Shown one piece after another: positions 10,622-20,627 of a DNA stretch of 64,000 nt. The translations under genes and the position numbers were made by a program. The notes beneath the pieces are model-generated. The model saw only the letters and a program-made list of their open reading frames with translations, did not search any database and was not told where the DNA came from. The DNA lies in contig CM057009.1 of the NCBI GenBank assembly GCA_029891345.1, positions 289,178,966 through 289,242,965 on the forward strand. Reading direction: 5' to 3'. Origin of the DNA: Dryococelus australis (taxonomy: Eukaryota; Arthropoda; Insecta; Phasmatodea; Phasmatidae). The stretch's first letter is position 1. The number at the start of each line of letters is the position of its first letter.

Positions 10622-12053
10622 CTAAGTAATATACGATCCTGAAAATCGAGTTTAGAAATGCCATTTTTTTTTTTTTTTTTTAAATTTGAGTAACTCTGAG
10701 GAATTAAGCTAAAATTCGACTCTCATTGCAAGTGCCTAGCACCGACTATCTCCTTTTAAACGCACACAAAATCTTCAGCCGCGACGATGCAATACCTGGC
10801 AGGAAGGCAATACCCACGGCAAATAAAAAAAATCTTCGCATATCTGGCAGGCAACACACATTCTGTTTGTAAGAGTTACGCCCGAATTTCTCGCAGACTG
10901 CTCAGTTGAGAGTGTACTAACAAGAAGAACTTTTTGGTTAATTCACATGCTGATTTACACGATGTCTTTATAAACTCGCGCACATCTAAGGGTTGTTTTA
11001 TCCAAAAATAAAAGATGGCAACCGCAATTTTCACCATTTTGGGGGATGATATTACTGACCGCGTTTTCAGAGGCGTAAGATGTCCGTTCTACAAAGCAAT
11101 ATTCCTCGCACGAAGTTTATTATATTTGTTAACAAAGGGCATTTTAAAATTTGGGGCCTCGTGATTCCCTTAATAATTGTTTGTGGGAGAATAGTGATAC
11201 ATAAGCTTTCTTCTTAATTTTTCGAAAGGAGTAATTTCGGAGTTGGTCGGTGTTTTCAAAACAACCCGGCATAGACCAATAACTACAAGTTAATAGTGTT
11301 GTACCACATACTCATCAACCTGTAGACATTATCGTTCACTACTTTTTTCAGATAACATTTTTTTTTTATATCGCATGGCTTTCGCAAAATGATATGCCTG
11401 AGATAAAATTGTGTTGTTTTTTAAATATATGTTTAAATTATGCAAACCAAAATATTTTCCGAAAATTAAAAAAAAAAGGCAACTGAAATATCTTGTCTTA
11501 ATTCATTTTAAGGAATATTTTGCAAAAGTTATTTTCGGCAATTTTTTTAAATAGCAAAAACCTTTCGTTTTACGATTTTTAGACTTATTGAAGTAGCTCT
11601 TTGCATTTTATTTAATTGTAAATTATTCAATTTCTCTACGTTCGTTAGTTTCCATTATTCGTACATTTTTAAAACAGTACAATTTTTAGTTGGACATTTA
11701 TTTATGAGAAAACTATGAAATCAAAGATTTTTGCGAGCCACAACAAATAAATGAAAATTTTTAAAAGTTGAACGCAATGAGGTTCAAATATCAAACTACA
11801 CATTTTGACGCGGCCAACGCCCTCGAAGCAGTTGGACGCTGCGGATGTGCTGCAAGTGGCGCAGTATCGACCGAAGGCAGGCGTATTGCTGCCGGCAGTT
11901 ATCTGGGCGCCTCTCAGCGCGCGGAAGCGTAGAAGCGGGGTCACCAGAGTAAGGGGGAAAACGAAAGGAAAGCAGACAGGGGACACTCCCCAAGACTAGA
12001 GAGCTCACGCGCCGATACCTTCCGGCTACTGTACGCGGTCACGAGTGGTAAAT
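10622..12053. other. No gene; GC-rich island at 11805-12045
   Basis: The segment is mostly AT-rich. Around 11805-12045 base composition shifts abruptly to GC-rich with many CpG (acgcggccaacgccctcgaa, ctctcagcgcgcggaagcg). Several short open frames overlap there on both strands but none has a recognisable motif. The island stops close to the family A MITE at 12054. Confidence 0.4.
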
Positions 12054-12420
12054 GGTGTTCACGGTAAAATGAGCACTTTCGAAAGCCCCGTGTAAGATCT
12101 ACTTGTATGCACTTTGTGTATTCTTCCGCCTTATGTGAAATTAACAATGCCATCGGCCTCATAACTTTATTCATGCGCCTGTCAAGAAAAACTTTTAACT
12201 ATTAGGAATGTAAATTTTATACAAATATGATCTTTTTTACACTTCGATGCATTAAAAGAAAAACAGAAAGCGAAAGCAATAATTTAAGTTATCACAAATG
12301 GTTACCTACCACTTTACTGGTCAAATGTCACTCACTGTGCCTACTAAAATATATGCATTGAGGGGCAGTGACACTTTTCTGAGGTTCATTTCTAAAGTGC
12401 TCACTTTATCGTGAACAGCC
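12054..12420 (+). mobile_element. MITE family A, copy 3
   Basis: Ends read GGTGTTCACGGTAAAATGAG and CTCACTTTATCGTGAACAGCC. The internal block gtaagatctacttgtatgca is shared with the copies at 46.97, 57.60 and 60.62 kb. It is non-coding and slightly shorter than copy 1. Confidence 0.8.
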
Positions 12421-12566
12421 TTTGTAAAATGACTATTTCTAGCACGGGGCATCAGATAAGTGGAGCGGATATCGGCTACGTAAGCCACGCCGCGTGCCTT
12501 CTCTGCACTGCCCCAGAACAGACCAACATACAGAGGGTGATCGCACTACAGTGCCTTGCAGCTTAA

Positions 12567-12843
12567 CCCATACAGTTGCAGTGTTCACGATAGTTGACAT
12601 GTTGCACATGAATTATATTTATGACGGGTGTTGTACACAGCAAGGCACCAGTCTGCCTTGTGGCTAGTCTGATTTGTGGAATTTTGTACACCACCTTTGA
12701 CATAAATGGTTGACGCCTATATCATAGAGCATTCAGAACGTGGTTCATTGGCTGCGAGACTAGTGCTGGACACAAGTACAGCACGTACAAAAAATACGTG
12801 ATTGCAACATCTGAACTCAGAAATCGTTGCGTGACTGAACGGG
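12567..12843. mobile_element. Family F element, copy 2, with TTAA duplication
   Basis: This is the best-defined F copy: TTAA at 12563-12566 and 12844-12847. Ends are CCCATACAGTTGC on the left and GTGACTGAACGGG on the right. Length is 277 bp and no open frame is significant. Internal words (agttgacatgttgcac, tgtacacagcaaggcac) recur in the copies near 58.7 and 59.8 kb. Confidence 0.75.
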
Positions 12844-12924
12844 TTAAGCGTTCGCAGTTGCTTCACGTTACGCACGCAAGAAATCTTTGTAGTTCCATTG
12901 ACATGTTGCCCACAATACTGCAGA

Positions 12925-13112
12925 ATACCTAAGTGAAATATCCGCATGCACGCCCCTTCACCAATCATCACGTGATGACTTACGCACCAGCCGGGAACCC
13001 AGCCACTAGCGAATGTTCCGCAATATCCAATCAGTAATGAGGCCCTTCTCAGAAGCCAATCAGCAAATAGGAGCGTCCACATGAAGGAACAGCCAGGTAT
13101 TTCACTTCTGTA
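12925..13112. repeat. Family D repeat, short copy
   Basis: Bounded by related inverted ends, atacctaagtgaaatatcc on the left and ggtatttcacttctgtat on the right. It contains several CCAATCA words (caccaatcatcacgtgatga, atatccaatcagtaatgagg, gccaatcagcaaataggag), typical of D. Also notable is the internal palindrome ATCACGTGAT at 12967-12976. Confidence 0.55.
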
Positions 13113-14607
13113 TAGCTGGGAATTCTGTGTCGTAAGAATTTGTCAGATGTAACACGATAGACTCGGCGATATGAAATACGTCAAAATATTTGGTTTGCTG
13201 TCATGTAAGCACATTAGAAATAAATTTGTAAATATTAATCTTGTCATAGCTGCATATATATTAACTCTATAAATGGTATGTAATAATGACAAACGCATTG
13301 ACGGAAATTTCTCTGACATGTGAAATAAAATTTGCTTTGCTATAGTTATGTTTAACGATAAGTAAAGGCTCTAGAAATCCGTCATACTGTTAGCTGTACG
13401 TGGCCAACTGGACCCGAAACGTCGAAAATATAATACGTGACCTTAAATAGAGTATCTCCTTTAGCTTGTCACACACAGCTCCTCTGCCCGTCCTAGTTTA
13501 TTCAGATCTGTCAGATGCCGAAAAGATTTATACGATGTACTTGAATTATTTTAATCTAGCTTATTTGGAAGTATGTATTGATAGTAAGGTAATGTATGGG
13601 TTTCTTCCACTTCCAGCTGTTGATAAATATTAATAGAATATTTTCATCTCAACGTGAATAATTTTAGTATACAATTAAAACATGTTGTAAGATTACTCAA
13701 ATAAGCACTACAGAATATATATCGGACTCTAAGATGACATTTGGGAGAATATTATACTGAATGTGTCAGCTTACCACAGCTCGCCAGCTAATAATTTACA
13801 CTAGAATTACAATAAACGTTTTACCGTGTAGTATTAATCGGTTGGAACTCGGTTTGCCGGAATGCAGATACCAACATACCAACATAGATAAAGGAACGTC
13901 ACCAAAATCTTTTGTGCTTCCATACTTTTTAAACCACTTTAACGTCTCGTTGGTGTTATGACTAAACGGTACATTTTTGTTACAAGCTAATTGTTTGCAG
14001 GTGTTTTATAGGCGTTTTATATAAGTGATATCAGAATCTACATTTGCAGATATAGGCGAAATCTATAAGTGGAAATAGAAATTTAGACATGCACAGGTTG
14101 CGTTGAGGACTAAAATTAAGTCCGATTTTTTCCGCCATAATTAACCGAAACTAAACGAAACCTCACAAAACGTTCTCTCAGGCGGACAAGTCAGGAATCA
14201 TTAGTGGATTGTTGAGGGTTCTCACGCAGTATCGAATTCAGACAACGATCTGTAGTTGACCACCAACGATAAAGTCAGTCCACAGTTACCGAAGAAAGAC
14301 AGAAGCATTCAGAAATGCTACAGACGGCTAACTCCTCAATACTTCTTGCCGATCATGGGGTTGAATTCAGTTTTGCTACCATAAAGATGCTGCTTTTACT
14401 GAAATTCTAGACACATAATATACAGGTCGTGACTTTTATCCTTGTCAATAACTGAACTGAAGATCATTCCAGGGAGAATCAAGATAACTGTGGTTCAAAT
14501 TATAAACAGAACACCCGAGGATGCGTTAGACTTACAGTCTAACATGCCACAGACATGATTTCACATATTCACTAACCGCTAAGTTCCGATACAATGAAAA
14601 ATGTATA
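13113..14607. other. No gene recognised
   Basis: Moderately AT-rich sequence. The one plus-strand frame above 60 codons (13761-13961) has no motif. No repeat family defined elsewhere in the window was recognised here. Confidence 0.45.
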
Positions 14608-14988
14608 AGCTGTTGGCGGAACGAAGTGAACACTTTTGAAAACAACATTTTAAAAATGTCACTGTCTCTACCTGCACGTATTTTAACAGGAACGCTGACT
14701 AATGTGCGCCCAGTTAAGTTGTTATCAACGGAGGGTAAAGTAGTTCCATGACTCGATGTTCAATGAAAAGGGTTAGGTAAATGCTTTTGAATACTCAGAA
14801 GACATCTTTTGTTTTCTGTTTTTTATATTATTTCTAACAACTTCACAGTTTCACTTGACTGAAAACCTGAATAAAGTAATGAAGCCCATGGCAATGTTGT
14901 TTTTAAATATTGCGGAAGAATACACAATGTGCATACAAGTATGCCATAAGCAGAGCATTCAAATTGTTCTGTTTACCATGAATAGTCT
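14608..14988 (-). mobile_element. MITE family A, copy 4 (degraded, reverse)
   Basis: The left end agctgttggcggaacgaagtgaacac and the right end gttctgtttaccatgaatag are degenerate versions of the A ends. The interior is in reverse order (cacagtttcacttgactg, gaagcccatggcaatgttg, tacacaatgtgcatacaagt). Confidence 0.65.
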
Positions 14989-15097
14989 ATAATGGCTCTA
15001 TTTACTACCAAAAAAAAATGGGGTTTGACGCAAATTAGGCCCCATACTGTACATTCGTCTCCTTGCCTTTACGTGTGCAACAGTCATGCGTCATTTA

Positions 15098-15332
15098 GAG
15101 ACTTGGAAAATTCGCGAGTTCAATGACCTGCAGATTAGACTCTAAAGTCTTATGTACAAATATGCCGATATCAACTGCACATAGGTTGTCTGCTGTCACA
15201 ATGGAAGGAGACAATTGGACACCGTTCTCCAGGATGTGTCAAACACCTTGTGAACCAGTGGCTTAAGTTATAAAAATGTACGTATTTTGAATTTTATATT
15301 ATCCCAAAATGAGTCCGCGAATTCTTTAGGGC
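15098..15332 (-). mobile_element. MITE family C, copy 1 (reverse)
   Basis: Begins gagacttggaaaattcgcga after a TA and ends gtccgcgaattctttagggc. The core cacaatggaaggagacaatt is the reverse complement of the C core aattgtgaccttccactgtg. It is non-coding. The TA-flanked TIR structure seen in better copies (32.17 kb) suggests a Tc1/mariner-type MITE. Confidence 0.75.
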
Positions 15333-15884
15333 ACTACGAATCAGTTATTCACAGGGGATATCATTGGTCTTCAAGCCTCGCAGAGTGTATAGTACGGGCC
15401 AAAAATAACCTTTCTGTTCCTTACGTGCAATGAGTCTTAATACGTTGATCAGTATTTGCGATATTTCATAAGCTCCTTCTCTGAAACATAATTAGTGTTT
15501 CCATTATAGCTTTTCAATAGGTTCCCAATGGTGTTACGTGAGTGGTTCTAAACCACGTAATACCAAGTTTCAGTAAATTGCTTCTCACGAGGCTGGTAAT
15601 CATTAAAAGTTTGTATTACCTTCATATTGATCAGGGGACGGAACAATCGCCGGCCCATAAATAACTGAGAGTGAGTACATTTCGTCGAGCTATTCAGGAC
15701 ATTATTAAGGCTCGTCTAAAGTTGATGCACATTACTGTTGTCTATATTTTCGTTCCTTTTAGTGGCTGTAAGCACTCTGCTAGGAAACTTAATATAGCGC
15801 CTAACAAAATATGTGCTTAAAAAGGATAAGAGGGAGTATTATATGCTTTTCTCTTCAGCATTCGCCCATAACTACGCATAGTCA
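15333..15884. other. No gene recognised
   Basis: Intervening sequence between two C copies. Words such as gttctaaaccacgtaatacc show no family membership I can support. Confidence 0.4.
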
Positions 15885-16120
15885 GAGACCTGAAGAAATC
15901 ACGGATTCGTTTTGGGAATCCTAGAATTCAAAACACGTGCGTTTATGTAACTTGAGTCATTGGTCCACGCGGTGTTTGACACCTCCTGGAGAACGGTGTC
16001 CAGTTTTCGCATTCCACTGTGACAGCTGACAAGTAATGTGCAGATGCTATGGGCATATTTATATATAAGACTGTGGAGTCTAGCCTGTAGGTCAATGAAA
16101 TCACGAATTTATCAGGTCTC
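15885..16120 (+). mobile_element. MITE family C, copy 2
   Basis: Ends GAGACCTGAAGAAATCACGG and GAATTTATCAGGTCTC, with TA following on the right. It is 236 bp, the same length as the best copy at 32.17 kb. Core ttccactgtgacagctgaca present. Confidence 0.8.
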
Positions 16121-16451
16121 TACGTATAGCAAATGAGGAGAATTTTTTTTAAACAGTTTAACTTTATTTATCGTATAAATTTATTTTCACTTAATGTTAT
16201 TTTTTATCTTTACGATTCATTCAAATTACTAATAATAGGTAGAGATAATGGGAAATCGCGAAAAATTTCTAAGCCAACGTGTCTTCAACAACACTCTAAC
16301 TAGTTTATTCTTTCATGATTGGATGAACAATGTTTTGATTCGGCTTAGTTATTTGCAGACCAACCCCGAACGTTCTATCTCGGTATCAAAATTCTCATTG
16401 GCCCAGTGAAATGGGGTAGTAGCTTCGTACATGCATGACAACCAATAAGTA

Positions 16452-16732
16452 GGGATAGGAAAAATTCGCGAATTCATTTCAGGACAAGATAGATTTCAAA
16501 CGTGTGTATACTGACGTTACCTTTGTAATCGGATCAGAGTTTATTAGACACGTCCTGGACGACTCCGCACCAATAGCCGACTTGCAAGGGAACAAGAAGC
16601 GAATCCCGCACTGTCAAATGTGGGGGTAACACTGGGACAACAGCCAATGATAAAAACACCTGAGGTTCGACTATGCGAAGGCTTGTGGAGTCTAGCATAC
16701 AGGCCATTGAACTCGTGAAATTTTTCTATCCC
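16452..16732 (+). mobile_element. MITE family C' with perfect TA flanks
   Basis: Terminal inverted repeats GGGATAGGAAAAATTCGCGA and TCGTGAAATTTTTCTATCCC are flanked by TA at 16450-16451 and 16733-16734. It is 281 bp. The interior carries agacacgtcctggacgactc, ccaatagccgacttgcaag and gtggagtctagcatacaggc, the C' signature also seen near 58.23 and 62.54 kb. The right half (gagtctagc...aggccattgaactcg) is shared with family C. Confidence 0.8.
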
Positions 16733-17260
16733 TACCAATAAGGAAGGAAAACTGTCGGACATGTGTACAGTACGTAGAACCTTAGCAAAAAGTCAACTTT
16801 CCCCGCGATAAACCATCATCTCTACCTATAGGTTATGACACTACTTGTAAGAATGAGTCGTTGTATGCTTTTCTTCATAACAATATTCCCATTTTTGTGA
16901 AAAGGAAGAATCTGTGCTTGAAATTAATTCCAGTTTTTAAACATCGTTTAATCCGCGTTTTAATCTAGGTGTATGCTAGACTCCACTTTACTATATATAT
17001 ATTCGAGCCTGAGCTGTCTGTTTATTAGCTGTTGCGTCAGAGTGTGATCAGTTTACTTCAAATGAGGTGGCACGTGATTTAGTGCTGGTTTGCTTGCAGG
17101 TCTTTTATTGGTTCTGAGCTCACCCGGTTTTAACTAATTAAATCAGGTTTAATTGTTACCATATCAGGAATAGACGCGTGTTTAAGGTCTAGCTTGTAAT
17201 AATACGAATTAGCGAAACTTTCCAGTACCCAGTGATGAGAAAATAAACGGTGTATATTTA
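16733..17260. other. No gene recognised
   Basis: Unassigned sequence between a C' and a C copy. Confidence 0.4.
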
Positions 17261-17461
17261 GAGATCTGAAGGATTCGCGGATACATTTTGGGACAAGTAA
17301 CAAATCAAAAACACGTGGCGTTTATATAACTTTAGCCATTGGTCGACACGGTGTTTGACAGCTCTGGGAGAACGATGTCCAATTGTGGCCTTCCACTGTG
17401 ACAGCAGACAACAAATGTGCAAATATCGACATATTTGTTCATAAGACCTCGCGAAATTTCC
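17261..17461 (+). mobile_element. MITE family C, copy 3, right part altered
   Basis: Starts GAGATCTGAAGGATTCGCGG after TA (17259-17260) and matches C through cataagac. The right portion is then shortened to ctcgcgaaatttcc and passes directly into an expanded TA/TATG microsatellite. Confidence 0.7.
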
Positions 17462-17464
17462 AAG

Positions 17465-17490
17465 TGTGTGTATATATATATGTATGTATG

Positions 17491-17560
<70 letters not shown>
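17465..17560. repeat. (TG)/(TATG)/(TA) microsatellite
   Basis: A TG run, then TATGTATG units, then a TA dinucleotide tract through 17560. Open frames reading Y-I-Y-I across it are artefacts. Confidence 0.95.
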
Positions 17561-17563
<3 letters not shown>

Positions 17564-18529
17564 ATATTTAAACACATGTTAAAATACGAAAGGTAAAATT
17601 ATTTCATCTCTTTTTGACATATTCGATCCCAAGAACTAATAAAGATATTTAATTTAATGTTTTGTTACTAGTTCTTACACGTGAAAGGGTTTTGTATCAC
17701 TGCAAATATAATCATACTTCGGGATACCCGAATTTCGCGGAAAGATTTCCGCACATGCTCGGTTTCAATATCCTACGGGCATACCGGAAGTATTATTTTG
17801 CTTATTGGGGGTTTGTGTTTGTGAGAAGACATTTTATTACTTGACAGACTAATCAGAATTAGTGTTCCCCGCTCCTGTACGTCTGTGATTCGTTGGGAGA
17901 CACCTAAGACGGGTAACACCTAGATCTGCCAATCGCTGAAGTGTATCTGAGTTAGAGTGTTATGAAATAAAACTAGGAGTAACATCTTTTCACAAATTCG
18001 GGTGTTCCTAAATCATACTAACGGTTTTCTTAACAAACCTTCATCGCAGTACTTGGATTTTTAATTTTTCGTAATTATATATTCTTTGTATTAATGTGCT
18101 TGTTAACACAGAGTGAATTTAGCGCTTATGAGTAATTTTTAAAAAAATCGTGTAATCCGTTAGTCGTTTATAAGCATTTGAAGTTCATGTCAATTGTAAA
18201 TAAGCACGCAAATACGTATTTGTAAAAAAAGTAATTATCACAACCTGTAGTATTATTTTCTGGAAAACCTTATAATTATTTAAACAAAATCAGGACATTG
18301 ACCAAAATTTCTTATGGCATAAAACAATGTTCGGAGAAGTGCAGTTTAATTCCACTTCGTTTGCGATATTTCGCAAAAATTAAAACTAAAACTTCCGAAA
18401 CTCATAATTCCCTTAGTATTTAGTATACGTAGAAAGTGTCCCATATAGCGCCCTCTTCATTTTGCAAACGTAATCGCCTCACGAAGATTGTCGATCGTAT
18501 TCCACCCCACAGCGAATGTATGTGTGTTC
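17561..18529. other. No gene recognised
   Basis: AT-rich sequence without a supportable feature. The 60-codon frame at 17662-17844 has no motif. Confidence 0.45.
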
Positions 18530-18636
18530 TATACCGGGTGAGTAGTTTAAAAGATGCCCCGTGGGCATTTCCTCATTCCCTAGCTCCGCTACACACATGT
18601 CCCACGGGGCCCCTTTTAAACGACTCAACCTGTATA
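18530..18636. repeat. Foldback hairpin element, 107 bp
   Basis: Two arms of about 36 bases face each other around a 35-base loop. The left arm (18530-18565) runs TATACCGGGTGAGTAG then TTTAAAAGATGCCCCGTGGG. The right arm (18601-18636), read in reverse complement, runs TATACAGGTTGAGTCG then TTTAAAAGGGGCCCCGTGGG. The palindrome would fold into a long stem. It looks like a tiny foldback MITE. Confidence 0.75.
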
Positions 18637-19303
18637 TACCGTGTGAGTCGCCCACGCCTATTTTCACGTATCTACGCAATCCACACAAACTACTTCCCAT
18701 CTAAAAAAAAAACCTCAATCGTGGCACAACACCTTGTGCGCGCTGATTTGTTGCCGTCAATACAGTGGGCGGCGAACAGATGGTGATAGGTCAACAATAC
18801 TTTGAGCAGCAGTCACGTTTCAAGGAATACGCGTCCGTTCATTGGGTTGAAACAGATTATTGCGAAGTTTGACCGAATACGTTGGTACGTGACGATTGCG
18901 TCCGCAGTAACACACAGATTGCGTCCGCAGTAACAAACAGATTGCGTCCGCAGTAACACACAGATTGCGCCCGCAGTAACACACATCTGCCTCGCTTCGA
19001 GCCTTCGTGTTTCTTCAGGCGACATGAGAGTGCGGTCACCGCTTGTTGTATTGACGAAAAGAAATCAACGCGCACGTGCTGTTTTGTAGCGATTCTCTAC
19101 ATTATTCGTGCTGCTGACTGGTGCAGGCTGACAACAGCGTCGCATGTTCACATGGTAAACGAGGCGTCGGGACGAGTACGTACACAGCACGGGACTTGCG
19201 GTACACAAGAGACAATTATTTACTGCTGAGGAGATGTTTTGTAGATGGTTAGTAATCTGCGCGGTTGCATAGATACGGAAAAATAGGCGCGGGTGACTCA
19301 CCC
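18637..19303. repeat. About 670-bp element with inverted ends
   Basis: The left end (from about 18637, accgtgtgagtcgcccacgcc then tattttcacgtatctacgca) and the right end (about 19264-19303, tgcatagatacggaaaaata then ggcgcgggtgactcacccgg) are inverted copies over about 40 bases. Weaker similarity extends inward to catctaaaaaaaaaacctca and its counterpart near 19225. The interior holds a 23-bp tandem array. There is no coding content. The left end directly abuts the hairpin at 18530-18636, whose own ends (ACCGGGTGAGT) resemble it. Confidence 0.65.
18894..18985 (+). repeat. 23-bp tandem repeat, four units
   Basis: Four contiguous copies of gattgcgtccgcagtaacac plus aca, with single-base changes in the second and fourth units. 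There are no spacers, so this is a minisatellite, not a CRISPR. Confidence 0.95.
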
Positions 19304-19395
<92 letters not shown>

Positions 19396-19413
19396 TGTGT
19401 GTGTGCGTGTGTA
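19304..19413. repeat. Compound (GT)/(AT)/(GT) microsatellite
   Basis: GT repeats, a long AT tract (about 19327-19392), then GTGTGTGCGTGTG. It lies directly at the right end of the 18.6-19.3 kb inverted-end element. Confidence 0.95.
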
Positions 19414-20394
19414 TTATGCATTTTATGAGGGTGTGTGGTATAAAACTGTACCAAGGTGAAGAGATAAACTGCAAAATAAAAGGATAAAACCAATTACGAA
19501 GTAAAAAAAAAAATGTTATGATATCCGTTGAACTCAGCCATACATTTAAATAGTCTTGTATATCTTGTACTTTGCTGAAAATTAAGTTTTTGGATGGTGA
19601 TTTTTTCTAAGTATTATTTTTTTTTTATTTAGAGATTTTCGTGACGGGGATATCTCTTGTAAATAATCGTGTTGGTCCATTTTTTTTCCTGTCGAAAACT
19701 GTCAACCGATATTATAACAAGGCAGAAAATATGAACAAGAGTTAATATAAAGTTTGCTCATTTTCACGACCATAGTCTACGAGATTTTGGGCGTTTTGTG
19801 CCTGAGTCACTGAGTGTACGTATGGTTTCTAGTTCGCCTGCCCTGCTAACTTGGAAATTGCTTGTTTGATGTGACTAAAGCTAAAACCAAACGCATTAAA
19901 AACAACTTGTGTGTAAATTTTTGCTTGAATTTATAAGCGCAATTTAGTTTTAGCCCGAAGGCACTGAACATTCCAAAAGCTGGAGTTTCAACATTTTTTG
20001 GTAGGAAAAAATTAACTGCAACGAAAATTTTTTTCTGGTGTTTCGTGAACTCTTTTTTTTCTCTAAATGATCTAACTAAAGTGTATACCTCATACGTAAA
20101 TTATACCCCCTTAGCCTCATCGAGTTAAACATTTACACAGGAAGAGACGACTGCAAATAGTAAATAAAAACCAGACCAAAAAGGAATATCAGGAACATGT
20201 GCAAAAAAAAAAAAACTCTTAGTATTATTGGGGGGGGGGGGGGAAATAAACAAGCCAGGCGTGCCTGTAATATCAAATAAAAAAGAGGAAATGTTGCCTG
20301 AAATATCAACGACTACCGTAATCCTCTTCACGAACGCAACGAAAAAAAATTATTTTTACTATTATGTTAACATCATAATTGACTTTAATTTCAT
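19414..20394. other. No gene; poly-G tract at 20230-20243
   Basis: AT-rich sequence with many homopolymer runs, including A-rich 20203-20214 and 14 G at 20230-20243. No coding feature is supportable. Confidence 0.45.
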
Positions 20395-20627
20395 GCTGCT
20401 CACTGTAAAGTGAGCACGTTTAACGGCCTAGTTACTTTTACCTTTCAGACAAATTTCAGGCTTTAACAACTTTTTTAAAATAAATACTGCCATGTAAGTC
20501 GTGAACACAGTGTGTGTATTCCACCGCAATCGGAAGTTAACGTATAAGGCTGAAATAAAATATATTAACTTACTATTATTCCAGGTGAGAGCGCTTTCAA
20601 AAGTTCTCATTTTACCGTGAAAAGACT
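20395..20627 (-). mobile_element. MITE family B, copy 1 (reverse)
   Basis: Left end ctcactgtaaagtgagcacg; right end aagttctcattttaccgtga. The interior (taaaataaatactgccatgt, gaacacagtgtgtgtattcc, taaggctgaaataaaatata) is the reverse complement of the B body seen at 29.30 and 61.86 kb. B shares its ends with A but has a different and shorter interior. Confidence 0.75.

Noticed and set aside
17258..17575. Open frames reading repeated Y-I residues (also at 19.07-19.49 and 39.64-40.05 kb)
   Set aside because: They are translations of TA microsatellites joined to MITE sequence.
18894..18985. Possible CRISPR-like repeat array
   Set aside because: The four 23-bp units are directly contiguous with no spacers; this is a minisatellite in a eukaryotic context.
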